DNA of 5,740 nt, taken from NCBI GenBank assembly GCA_025924845.1, contig JAICHN010000337.1, forward strand, positions 1 to 5,740. Direction: 5' to 3'. The translations under genes were made by a program, and so were the position numbers. The number at the start of each line of letters is the position of its first letter. Position 1 is the stretch's first letter. The notes under the pieces are model-generated. The model was not told where the DNA came from and made no database searches. It was given only the letters and a program-made list of their open reading frames with translations. Positions 1-5,633 of the stretch are shown here, piece after piece. This stretch comes from Chloroflexota bacterium. GTDB taxonomy: Bacteria; Chloroflexota; UBA5177; JANWHV01.

Positions 1-87
1 CGCGCCCGCCTCGCCGCCCTATTGGCCACAGGCCAGGACACCGCGGGCCGTAAGAAACCAGGTGTGGCACGCCCTGTGCCTGGTTTT
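1..87. other. Left-edge region downstream of hutI
   Basis: This short stretch follows the hutI stop codon and has no complete gene. It contains a small inverted repeat (TGGCC at 23-27, GGCCA at 31-35) and the larger hairpin listed separately. On the plus strand, the frame beginning at base 1 stays open to a TAA at 91-93. It reads as an alanine/leucine-rich then arginine/lysine-rich tail with mostly G or C at third codon positions, so it could be the end of a convergent gene from outside the window. The frame starting at base 3 ends at a TAA at 51-53, just before the hairpin, and is the competing possibility. The window is too short to choose, so no CDS is called. Confidence 0.3.
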
Positions 88-88
88 C
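53..88 (-). terminator. Hairpin just downstream of hutI, possible bidirectional terminator
   Basis: A perfect 8-bp inverted repeat, AAACCAGG at 55-62 and CCTGGTTT at 79-86, encloses a 16-base loop and sits directly after the hutI TAG. Read on the plus strand the second arm runs into TTTT; read on the minus strand it ends in GGTTTCTT. Either direction gives a modest U-rich tail. A shorter alternative stem, GGCAC at 66-70 with GTGCC at 76-80, is mutually exclusive with the larger one. The position fits a terminator for the hutI unit and perhaps a convergent neighbour, but the loop is large and the U-tracts are short. Confidence 0.45.
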
Positions 89-1350
89 TATAATTCCAAC
101 ACTGTTTCGGCCACCAGGCGGCCACCCGCGATGACCATACGCGCGAGGTTCACCCCAAAGTGGTAGGGAATTTCCGTGTAGTCTCGCGCGGCGAGCACCA
201 CGAGATCGGCGCGTTTGCCCACTTCGATGCTCCCTACGCTGTGCTCGAGGCGCAGGGCACGCGCCCCACCGAGGGTGGCCGCCCGGAGCGCCTCCTCCAC
301 GGTGAGGCGCGAGTTGACGCAGGCGAAGGTAATCGCCAATTGCATGTTCTCCGTAAAGCACGTGCCTGGATTGCAATCGGTGGCCAGGGCCAGGGGGACG
401 CCGGCCTCGATCAGGGCGCGGGCCGGGGCGTGACGGCCATGAGCCAGGCTAAAGCTGGTGCCCGGCAGGATCGTAGCGGTCACGCCGGCCCGTGCCAGCG
501 CCTCCATGCCGCGCGGCGTAACCTGGATCAAATGATCGGCCGAGGCACATCCCAGCTCGGCGGCCAATTCGGCGCCCCCGATCGCCGCGATCTCATCGAC
601 GTGCAGCCGCAAACCGAGGCCAAGCGCGGCGGCTCGCTCCAGAATACGCCGGGTCTGGGGAACCGTGAAGGCGCCCTCGTCGCAGAAAACGTCGCAATAC
701 CGCGCCAGCGGAACGCAGGCAGGCAGCATCTCCTCGACCACGAGATCGACATAGCGATCCGCCTGTCCCCGGAACTCTGCCGGAATAGCATGGGCGCCGA
801 GAAAGGTCGGCACTACGGTGCCGGGAAATACCCTGGCCAGGCGGGCAATCGCTTGCAGAGAGCGAACCTCGTCTTGGGTGTCAAGTCCATAGCCTGACTT
901 CGCCTCGAAGGTAGTGGTGCCGTGGCACAGCATGGCCCCGGCGTGGTCGCGCAACTCAGCGTCGAGCGCCTCGTCGGAAGCGGCGCGCGTGGCCGCCACG
1001 GTACTGAGGATGCCTCCCTCGCCTCGCGCCAGCAATGCGGCGTAACTGTCGTGGCCTGCTATGCGGGCGGCGAATTCGCGGGCTCTCCGTCCAGCGAAGA
1101 CGGGATGTGTGTGGCTATCCACGAAGCCCGGAATAACACAACGGCCGGCGGCATCGAGCCCCGTCGCATCCGTAACGAGCGCGCCGGGGACTGCCTCCCG
1201 AGGCCCCAGCCAGGTCACTATGCCGTCCTCGGCCACCACCGCCGCGTCCTCGATCACCGCGAGCGCGCCCTGCGCACCCGGCGGCGGAACGGCCGCCACC
1301 GTGACTAAGCGACCGATATCTTGCACGAGCATTCGGTTGAGAGCGATCAC
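88..1350 (-). CDS. hutI: Imidazolonepropionase (HutI)
   Basis: Cytoplasmic metal-dependent amidohydrolase that hydrolyses 4-imidazolone-5-propanoate to N-formimidoyl-L-glutamate, the third step of histidine degradation. From the GTG at 1350 the protein is 420 residues, normal for HutI. Visible landmarks are the metal-binding SHTHPVF (H80, H82), the family signature FEAKSGYGLD near 148-157, GAHAIP near 185, RLHVDE (H250 as metal ligand, E253 as likely catalytic base), ADHLIQ (H273) and TDCNPGT (D325, metal ligand). Spacing matches the known Bacillus subtilis enzyme almost residue for residue, which supports this start. The GTG overlaps the pcm stop as GTGA and has GGGAGG 7 bases upstream. An ATG at 1365 lies directly against AGGAGGG with no spacer, and an ATG at 1332 lacks a good site; the frame stays open to 1410. 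It is the last gene of the unknown gene-pcm-hutI unit. Function is secure; start is fairly secure. Confidence 0.95.
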   Translation of the reverse strand: MIALNRMLVQDIGRLVTVAAVPPPGAQGALAVIEDAAVVAEDGIVTWLGPREAVPGALVTDATGLDAAGRCVIPGFVDSHTHPVFAGRRAREFAARIAGHDSYAALLARGEGGILSTVAATRAASDEALDAELRDHAGAMLCHGTTTFEAKSGYGLDTQDEVRSLQAIARLARVFPGTVVPTFLGAHAIPAEFRGQADRYVDLVVEEMLPACVPLARYCDVFCDEGAFTVPQTRRILERAAALGLGLRLHVDEIAAIGGAELAAELGCASADHLIQVTPRGMEALARAGVTATILPGTSFSLAHGRHAPARALIEAGVPLALATDCNPGTCFTENMQLAITFACVNSRLTVEEALRAATLGGARALRLEHSVGSIEVGKRADLVVLAARDYTEIPYHFGVNLARMVIAGGRLVAETVLEL

Positions 1351-1988
1351 AAGGGCGCCTCCCATCCCTCCTGGCCGATTAACGGCACAAAGCGAACCGG
1401 ACCAAGGCAACGCAGGGCGCGGCTGTGAGGGTCTCCCGATAGGAGGAACAACTGCTGCTCGTCGGCTGGGCCAACCGGCATCACCAGCCGCCCGGGCGGC
1501 TGAGGCGCGAGTTGCGCCGCGAGCGCCACGGGAACGCGGGGTCCTCCCGCACTGACCAGAATGGCGTCATTGGGTGCCCGCGCCGCGTAGCCGAGGGTAC
1601 CGTCGCCGACGTACACTTCGACGTTGCGAAATTCCAGGAGCCGTAAACGTTCCTGGGCGGCCAGGGCAAGGCGAGGAATGCGTTCCACGCTCACTACAGC
1701 CGCCGCTAGCCGTGCCAAAATCGCCGTTTGGTATCCCGTGCCTGTACCTACCTCCAGCACGTGCTCGGTGCCCTTGAGCGCCAAAGCCTCGGTCATGCGG
1801 GCCACGACGTAGGGCTGGGAAATAGTCTGACCATCACCTACGGGCAGCGCCTCGTTCTCGTAGGCGCGATCCAGCATGTCCAAGGGCACGAACCGCTCCC
1901 TGGGCACTCGCCGCATTGCTTCGAGGACACGCCAATCCCTGACGCCTTCGCCGCGCAGCGTGGCGAGCAGCCAACCGCAATCATGCAC
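1347..1988 (-). CDS. pcm: Protein-L-isoaspartate O-methyltransferase (Pcm)
   Basis: Class I SAM-dependent methyltransferase that methylates the alpha-carboxyl of isoaspartyl residues in aged proteins, starting their return to normal aspartyl linkage; cytoplasmic. The 213-residue length is typical of bacterial PCMT. Visible signatures are RVLEAMRRVPRERFVP (20-35), the substrate-loop motif GQTISQPYVVARM (53-65), SAM motif I VLEVGTGTGYQTA (77-89), an acidic post-I residue in VSVER (99-103), GDGTLGY (128-134), NDAILVSAGGP (140-150) and the C-terminal VRFVPLIGQEGW. The segment usually reading DAI-x-V-x-AAAP is DAILVSAGGP here, a mild variation. Start is GTG at 1988, with GGGGGA 6 bases upstream; no ATG is available in this frame near the N-terminus. 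The N-terminus is a few residues shorter than in many homologues. It lies 25 bases after the unknown gene and overlaps hutI by 4 bases (GTGA), so it is very likely cotranscribed with both. Pcm has no known role in histidine catabolism, so the pairing is organisational. Confidence 0.94.
   Translation of the reverse strand: MHDCGWLLATLRGEGVRDWRVLEAMRRVPRERFVPLDMLDRAYENEALPVGDGQTISQPYVVARMTEALALKGTEHVLEVGTGTGYQTAILARLAAAVVSVERIPRLALAAQERLRLLEFRNVEVYVGDGTLGYAARAPNDAILVSAGGPRVPVALAAQLAPQPPGRLVMPVGPADEQQLFLLSGDPHSRALRCLGPVRFVPLIGQEGWEAPL
1358..1363 (-). promoter_or_regulatory. Ribosome binding site deciding the hutI GTG start
   Basis: GGGAGG on the minus strand, 7 bases before the GTG at 1350 and inside the end of pcm. 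A second purine-rich site, AGGAGGG at 1366-1372, directly abuts the ATG at 1365 and is too close to serve it. Together these favour the GTG and translational coupling with pcm. Confidence 0.65.
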
Positions 1989-1994
1989 GACACG

Positions 1995-2000
1995 TCCCCC
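1995..2000 (-). promoter_or_regulatory. Ribosome binding site for the pcm GTG start
   Basis: GGGGGA on the minus strand, 6 bases before the GTG at 1988, in the 25-base gap after the unknown gene. It supports the GTG start where no in-frame ATG exists. Confidence 0.5.
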
Positions 2001-2013
2001 TAGCGAGCCTTTC

Positions 2014-2502
2014 CTAGCGGAACTTGGGGACAGGCTTTCCCCTCCGCTGATAGCCCTTGGTCAAGGTCTCATCGATCCGGGGCGGGTCATAGTACATTTG
2101 AGAACGCTCGAGATCGCCGCGGTTACCCTTAGCCGTATAGGAGATCAGAATGCCGCCGCTCAACTCGACCAGGCAAACATTGCTTGACCCCGCGGCGTCA
2201 AGGTCAAAGCCCAGGGCGCGGAAAAAGTCCTCGTACCCGGTGGGGCAAAGCGGAGGCATCTTCACCTCGCTGACGGTGACGCCGCGCACCTGTTCCTGGC
2301 TGCCGATGAGCGCCATAACGTCACTCATCGGGAGCGCTATACCCTCCGCCTTGAGGCTCCCTAGTTGGCCAGGGAAGGCCCGAGCTATATAGCCATCCTC
2401 CACCTCGGAGACAAGCACGTGCCGATAAACATTGCGATCGAAATAGCGTCCGATCGCGCGCAATGCATCCTGGTAGGTTGGTCGAGTCGCAGTTACAGCC
2501 AT
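2014..2502 (-). CDS. Unrecognised 162-residue protein with two related halves
   Basis: I do not recognise this family with confidence. The protein is soluble-looking, with no signal peptide or membrane segment. It contains an internal duplication: residues 9-41 (from TYQDALRAIGRYFD) and 89-121 (from GYEDFFRALGFDLD) align without gaps at an offset of 80. They share Y, D, RA, G, D, V, E and G at matching places, about 9 identities in 33, plus several hydrophobic matches. Each unit looks like a helix followed by strands. Two Cys (86, 110) and a basic C-terminal tail (RRGKPVPKFR) are visible. Start: GGAGG at 2512-2516 lies 9 bases before the ATG at 2502, but directly abuts the other in-frame ATG at 2511, so 2502 is preferred (the longer form is 165 residues). 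It is first in a unit with pcm 25 bases downstream, behind a promoter candidate at 2607-2635. Coding status is well supported by ribosome site, length and operon spacing; function is unknown. Confidence 0.82.
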   Translation of the reverse strand: MAVTATRPTYQDALRAIGRYFDRNVYRHVLVSEVEDGYIARAFPGQLGSLKAEGIALPMSDVMALIGSQEQVRGVTVSEVKMPPLCPTGYEDFFRALGFDLDAAGSSNVCLVELSGGILISYTAKGNRGDLERSQMYYDPPRIDETLTKGYQRRGKPVPKFR

Positions 2503-2511
2503 TTGCAGCAT

Positions 2512-2516
2512 CCTCC
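2512..2516 (-). promoter_or_regulatory. Ribosome binding site deciding the start of the unknown gene
   Basis: GGAGG on the minus strand. It lies 9 bases before the ATG at 2502 and zero bases before the ATG at 2511, so the downstream ATG is the better start. Confidence 0.6.
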
Positions 2517-2606
2517 AGACAGGGAGCAGCGATCACGGTCCCCATCACTTTAACGTACCTGAGCCCAGCCCGCCAGCGCTTCATGCGCATCTTGCATTCT
2601 ATTACT

Positions 2607-2635
2607 ATTATCGACGCAAGGTGAGCCGATCATAA
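2607..2635 (-). promoter_or_regulatory. Candidate promoter for the unknown gene-pcm-hutI unit
   Basis: On the minus strand, TTATGA (2630-2635) is separated by 17 bases from GATAAT (2607-2612). The -10-like hexamer matches the consensus at 5 of 6 positions; the -35-like hexamer matches at only 3 of 6. It sits in a conspicuous AT-rich island in an otherwise GC-rich window, between two inferred transcription units. A second -10-like hexamer, TAGAAT (2596-2601), lies just downstream. Transcription would begin near 2600, leaving a leader of roughly 100 bases before the ATG at 2502. Support is composition and position only. Confidence 0.4.
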
Positions 2636-2666
2636 GGGGTAGCCACGATGCCTTGGCCTGGTTCGG

Positions 2667-4388
2667 CTACGTACTGCGCGCGGCGTAAGACGCGGCGTCG
2701 CGGACAAAGTTCCAGGCGTCCGGAGAACCCCAGCCGCTGGCGTAGTCCCAGCCCGGGCCCGCCCGGTAGAGGAGATTGCCCCCTTTCACCACGTCGTGGT
2801 AGGCGGAGTGGGCCTGAGTGGTGTTCGCCAGGTGATAGACAAGAGGATTGATCCAGGCGAGGGGCGAGCCGCCCTGCCGCACCACGTACTGGTCCGCCAG
2901 CGCCGCCAGCCCCGCCCAAATCGGCATGGCCGCGCTGGTGCCGCCCCCCACCGTCCAGGCACCGTGGTAAAAAATCGCGTAGCCATGGCCAGTGCCGAGT
3001 CCGGAACTGCCCGACGCCGCGACATCCGGGACCTGCCGACCGCCCGTACTTTGCCGGTTGCGCACGCCGGGACCGGTCTGCCAGGTCAGATCATCGGTTT
3101 TCTTGCTGTATATGCGGCTCAAGCCGCCGCCCGTCCCTGCCCCTAAAGCGCTTGTCGCGGCGCAGGCGCCGTGCTGGGCCGCGAGGCAGGACCATGCGGA
3201 CTCACTCAAGATACGAGTTGCGGCGGCGGCACCCTTGAGCGAAAGATCGGTGGCGCCTACGCCAAGGACGAAAGGGTCGCTTGCCGGCACGCTGACGGCG
3301 GGTTGTGTATTAACGGCGGCCCGCGGAGATTGGTCGGGATCCGCGCAACCGTAGGCGCCCGAATCTCCCGTGGCACCGACGATAGTCGTCCCTTGAGCGG
3401 TCATTTGGGCGAACAGTAGATGCTCGGCGGCGAGGAAACCGGGTATGCGGGCGGCATCGGCCTCGCAGGTCACCCAGGTCAACCCGAGTACATCGATCGT
3501 AGGATCGCCGGCCACCTCGCCATAGGCATCGATCAGGCCCTGCCCGTCGCTGTCCGGTGGGGCGTTCCAAACATCGATGGACGCGGCGGGCGCCGTTCCA
3601 GTCAGCAGCTCGATATCCACCGTCGCCTCCACATTGGGCGGCGCCTTGGCATTCCCCGCGTCCACCTGATGATCGTGCAAGGTGAACCCGTGTCCCAGGC
3701 GGGCTGTGAAGGACGAAATATCGGCCCTATCGTAGGGGGCCAACTCCACCAAGGCCACGCGCGTATTTTCCCCATGGATCCCCGCCGCGTACAACGGACC
3801 AAAGTCGTAGGCCGAAGTTATCTGGCCGATAGCGTAGGCGGCAGGGGCCGCGGGAGCGAGCGTTGCCGCTCCATGCCAGGCGGCGGAAGCAGCAGACTGG
3901 CCGGTCCCGCCGAGCACGCCGCGCACCAGGCCGGCGAATCGTGCCGGAATGTGAAGCGGAGTGGCGGTACTTGCTTTGCCAAATACCGCCGCCATGGCGC
4001 TCGGAGTACCGTCGACGTGAAGCAGTGTGCCCCCGTCCCAGGGTTCCGGCCGTAGGCCCTGTACCTGGAGCCGGCGAATCAGGGCCCGAACGGCGGCCGG
4101 ATCGGGCCCGAACCGGCGCACCCATGCAGCGCGTGTCATGGGGCGCCGGTAGGATGGAGATTGAGGATCGGACACCGCGGCGGCAGCGCGATAGGCGCCG
4201 CTTTCATCCCGACCGGCGAGGACCAGAGTGACCCGAAGTGACTGGGCGGACGGAGGTTGGTTTGCGAGGGCGAACGCGCCAACCCGTTCCGGTATGGCGG
4301 CGAGCAGTAGGGAGCAGAGAGTGAATAAGATCAAGAAGCGTGTTGTCGGCCGTGGCCGCAAGTGAAAGACGAATCGAGGCGGACTCAT
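2667..4388 (-). CDS. Secreted sedolisin-family (kumamolisin-like) serine-carboxyl peptidase
   Basis: Exported endopeptidase of the S53 sedolisin family, generally active at acid pH, made as an inactive precursor. Numbering from the ATG at 4388 (573 residues): a basic N-terminus and hydrophobic core near 18-32 form a signal peptide, with likely cleavage near AFA (38-40). A pro-kumamolisin-type activation domain spans roughly 48-180, and the catalytic domain roughly 185-570. The catalytic residues are all present: E254 and D258 in VEATVDIEL, oxyanion-hole D342 in ATGDSG, and nucleophile S485 in GGGTSAAMP. W305 fits the conserved tryptophan near the active site. D532 and D557, around GPGWDYASGWGSPD, fit the C-terminal calcium site. 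C308/C348 and C401/C409 could form disulfides after export. The start at 4388 overlaps the upstream stop as ATGA; an in-frame ATG at 4397 adds only three residues, and neither has a strong ribosome site, so coupling is likely. No convincing terminator follows. Family assignment is secure; substrate is unknown. Confidence 0.93.
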   Translation of the reverse strand: MSPPRFVFHLRPRPTTRFLILFTLCSLLLAAIPERVGAFALANQPPSAQSLRVTLVLAGRDESGAYRAAAAVSDPQSPSYRRPMTRAAWVRRFGPDPAAVRALIRRLQVQGLRPEPWDGGTLLHVDGTPSAMAAVFGKASTATPLHIPARFAGLVRGVLGGTGQSAASAAWHGAATLAPAAPAAYAIGQITSAYDFGPLYAAGIHGENTRVALVELAPYDRADISSFTARLGHGFTLHDHQVDAGNAKAPPNVEATVDIELLTGTAPAASIDVWNAPPDSDGQGLIDAYGEVAGDPTIDVLGLTWVTCEADAARIPGFLAAEHLLFAQMTAQGTTIVGATGDSGAYGCADPDQSPRAAVNTQPAVSVPASDPFVLGVGATDLSLKGAAAATRILSESAWSCLAAQHGACAATSALGAGTGGGLSRIYSKKTDDLTWQTGPGVRNRQSTGGRQVPDVAASGSSGLGTGHGYAIFYHGAWTVGGGTSAAMPIWAGLAALADQYVVRQGGSPLAWINPLVYHLANTTQAHSAYHDVVKGGNLLYRAGPGWDYASGWGSPDAWNFVRDAASYAARST

Positions 4389-4621
4389 ACGAGCCATGCC
4401 GCCGCCAGCAAAGCGATGCCGACCACGAACAAGAATGAGAAGGCGCGGGCCATGTGAGCACCGTGCGGCGTGACCATGACCACGATGGCGGCTACGATAC
4501 AGGCTACCCCCGCGACGCCCAGGCCGACGCGCGCCAGGGGACCGCGCATAGGGCTCGCCGCGTTGGCGGTGTGCCGACCTCTTGCCGCCTGAGCACGCCG
4601 CCGATGCCGGTTGGAGGGCAT
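4385..4621 (-). CDS. Small two-helix membrane protein, function unknown
   Basis: A 78-residue protein with a strongly basic N-terminus (MPSNRHRRRAQAARGR) followed by two hydrophobic segments, about 32-51 (RVGLGVAGVACIVAAIVVMV) and 58-78, joined by a short TPHGAHMA loop. By the positive-inside rule the N-terminus should be cytoplasmic, giving a hairpin topology with both ends inside. It starts 4 bases after the ftcD stop, with AGGAAG 9 bases upstream inside ftcD, and its stop overlaps the protease start (ATGA). The same frame is open further upstream, but that part overlaps ftcD and has no reason to be used. Tight packing on both sides argues that it is real. I do not recognise a family. Confidence 0.7.
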   Translation of the reverse strand: MPSNRHRRRAQAARGRHTANAASPMRGPLARVGLGVAGVACIVAAIVVMVTPHGAHMARAFSFLFVVGIALLAAAWLV

Positions 4622-4625
4622 CGGC

Positions 4626-5534
4626 CTAGTCTTCCTGGAGTACACGCTGCTCCAGGATCTGGTCGCGCGTGAACTCACGCAGTTGCAGAAACGCCTGGGC
4701 CGCATCGAGCAGCGCATCAAGGGGTATAAGCCCTACCACCTCGGAATGGAGCACCGGCACGCCCCAGCGGGCTGCTTCGGCGCGAATCAAGTCCATCACC
4801 CGCACCATGCTTGTTGCCTTGAAGTTAGTCAAATTCATGCTCACCTGAGTCGATCCAGTGCCCGGCATCGCCAGGCCAAGTGCCTTGACGTAGTGGAGAC
4901 CGCCCGAACTGTGCCGAATTGCCCTGGCGATGGTTTTGGCCAAACGGAGATCGGTGGTACCAAGATACACGTTGAAAGCGATCAAGGGACGACGCGCCCC
5001 GACCGCGACGGCCCCGGCGCTGGGGTGCAGGGCAGCCGGGCCGAAGTCCGGTTTACGGGCCGGGTCATTCGGCACGGAGTCGCGCAGGGCCTCGAAGCCC
5101 CCTTTCCGCACATCCTCAAGATTTACCCGGCTCGGATCGCGGGCCGCTTCCTCGTAAAGATAGACGGGGATATCCAGCTCGGCGGCGATCCGCGCGCCGA
5201 GGGCCTCGGCCAGGGCGACGCAACGTGCCATCGGCACGTCGGACAACGGTACGAAAGGAAAGACATCGAGCGCTCCCATCCTTGGATGCGCGCCCTCGTG
5301 TACGCGCAAATCGATCAGATCGCGGGCCGCGCGCGCCGCCGCCATGCCTGCCTCCACGGCCTGTGTCTCGCGCACAACGTAGGTGAGCACGAAGCGGTTG
5401 TGGTCCGCATCGCTCTGTACGTTCAGAATGCGGACTCCTTCCACCGCCGCTACGGCAGCGCGGATGGCCGCGATCACTTCGGGCCGACGGCCCTCCGAGA
5501 AGTTGGGCACACACTCCACCAGCCCATCAGCCAA
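4626..5534 (-). CDS. ftcD: Glutamate formimidoyltransferase (monofunctional FtcD)
   Basis: Cytoplasmic enzyme transferring the formimidoyl group of N-formimidoyl-L-glutamate to tetrahydrofolate, giving 5-formimidoyl-THF and glutamate. It uses the product of HutI, which is also in this window. The 302-residue protein holds only the transferase domain: VECVPNFSEGR (6-16), DADHNRFVLTYV (42-53), EGAHPRMGALDVFPFVPL (80-97) with H83 at the place of the catalytic histidine (H82 in the mammalian enzyme), LIAFNVYLGT (184-193), SSGGLHYVKALG (209-220), QVSMNLTNF (230-238) and SEVVGLIP (264-271). The cyclodeaminase domain fused to it in mammals is absent, so ammonia release from formimidoyl-THF needs a separate enzyme outside the window. 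Start is TTG at 5534, with AAGGGAG 7 bases upstream; the usual VECVPNFSEG begins at residue 6, as expected, and no ATG suits. It heads the unit with the membrane protein and sedolisin. Identification is secure. Confidence 0.95.
   Translation of the reverse strand: MADGLVECVPNFSEGRRPEVIAAIRAAVAAVEGVRILNVQSDADHNRFVLTYVVRETQAVEAGMAAARAARDLIDLRVHEGAHPRMGALDVFPFVPLSDVPMARCVALAEALGARIAAELDIPVYLYEEAARDPSRVNLEDVRKGGFEALRDSVPNDPARKPDFGPAALHPSAGAVAVGARRPLIAFNVYLGTTDLRLAKTIARAIRHSSGGLHYVKALGLAMPGTGSTQVSMNLTNFKATSMVRVMDLIRAEAARWGVPVLHSEVVGLIPLDALLDAAQAFLQLREFTRDQILEQRVLQED
4631..4636 (-). promoter_or_regulatory. Ribosome binding site for the small membrane protein
   Basis: AGGAAG on the minus strand, inside the last codons of ftcD and 9 bases before the ATG at 4621. 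It selects that ATG over upstream in-frame candidates that lie inside ftcD. Confidence 0.5.
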
Positions 5535-5541
5535 GGTACCA

Positions 5542-5548
5542 CTCCCTT
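5542..5548 (-). promoter_or_regulatory. Ribosome binding site deciding the ftcD TTG start
   Basis: AAGGGAG on the minus strand, 7 bases before the TTG at 5534. This strong site, with the position of the conserved N-terminal motif, selects TTG over the internal GTG at codon 6. The 91 bases between 5535 and 5625 otherwise hold no convincing promoter; the nearest -10-like string is GACAAT, with only a weak TTTCCC 18 bases before it. Confidence 0.6.
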
Positions 5549-5617
5549 TCCGTACGCCGTGACTACGCCCGTCCTTATTGTCCAGCAGGAGACTCCGGAA
5601 GGGAAATCAAGCCGTGA

Positions 5618-5633
5618 CGCGCTGGTCAGCGCG
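5618..5633 (-). repeat. GC-rich inverted repeat at the end of the edge fragment
   Basis: CGCGCTG (5618-5624) and CAGCGCG (5627-5633) are perfectly complementary around a GT spacer and cover the stop codon of the fragment described next. The practical hairpin would be 5-6 bp with a 4-6 base loop. No U-run follows on the minus strand, so a factor-independent terminator is not supported. It could be a pause or mRNA-end structure. Confidence 0.3.

Noticed and set aside
160..897. Long plus-strand open frame opposite hutI (245 codons)
   Set aside because: It lies entirely antisense to a clear HutI. Its translation is low-complexity R/G/Q-rich with no recognisable domain, as expected for a GC-rich shadow frame.
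2550..2597. A 15-codon ORF (MQDAHEALAGWAQVR) in the leader of the unknown gene, starting next to the promoter candidate
   Set aside because: It has no ribosome binding site and no run of a regulatory amino acid typical of attenuation peptides. It would be nearly leaderless if the promoter call is right, so it is most likely chance.
2636..2666. Terminator after the sedolisin gene
   Set aside because: Only a 4-bp GCCA/TGGC pairing is visible, with no following U-run.
3420..4055. Plus-strand open frame opposite the sedolisin (211 codons)
   Set aside because: It is antisense to a complete protease with all catalytic residues, and shows no domain or ribosome-site support.
4622..4720. Upstream extension of the small membrane protein to an ATG near 4720
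   Set aside because: The extra 33 residues would overlap the end of ftcD and read as an arginine/serine/cysteine-rich shadow. The ATG at 4621 has a proper ribosome site and operon spacing.
5535..5625. Promoter for ftcD
   Set aside because: TTGATT is 22 bases from GACAAT, which is too far. TTTCCC at 18 bases matches only 3 of 6 -35 positions. Neither is good enough to annotate, and read-through from upstream is possible.
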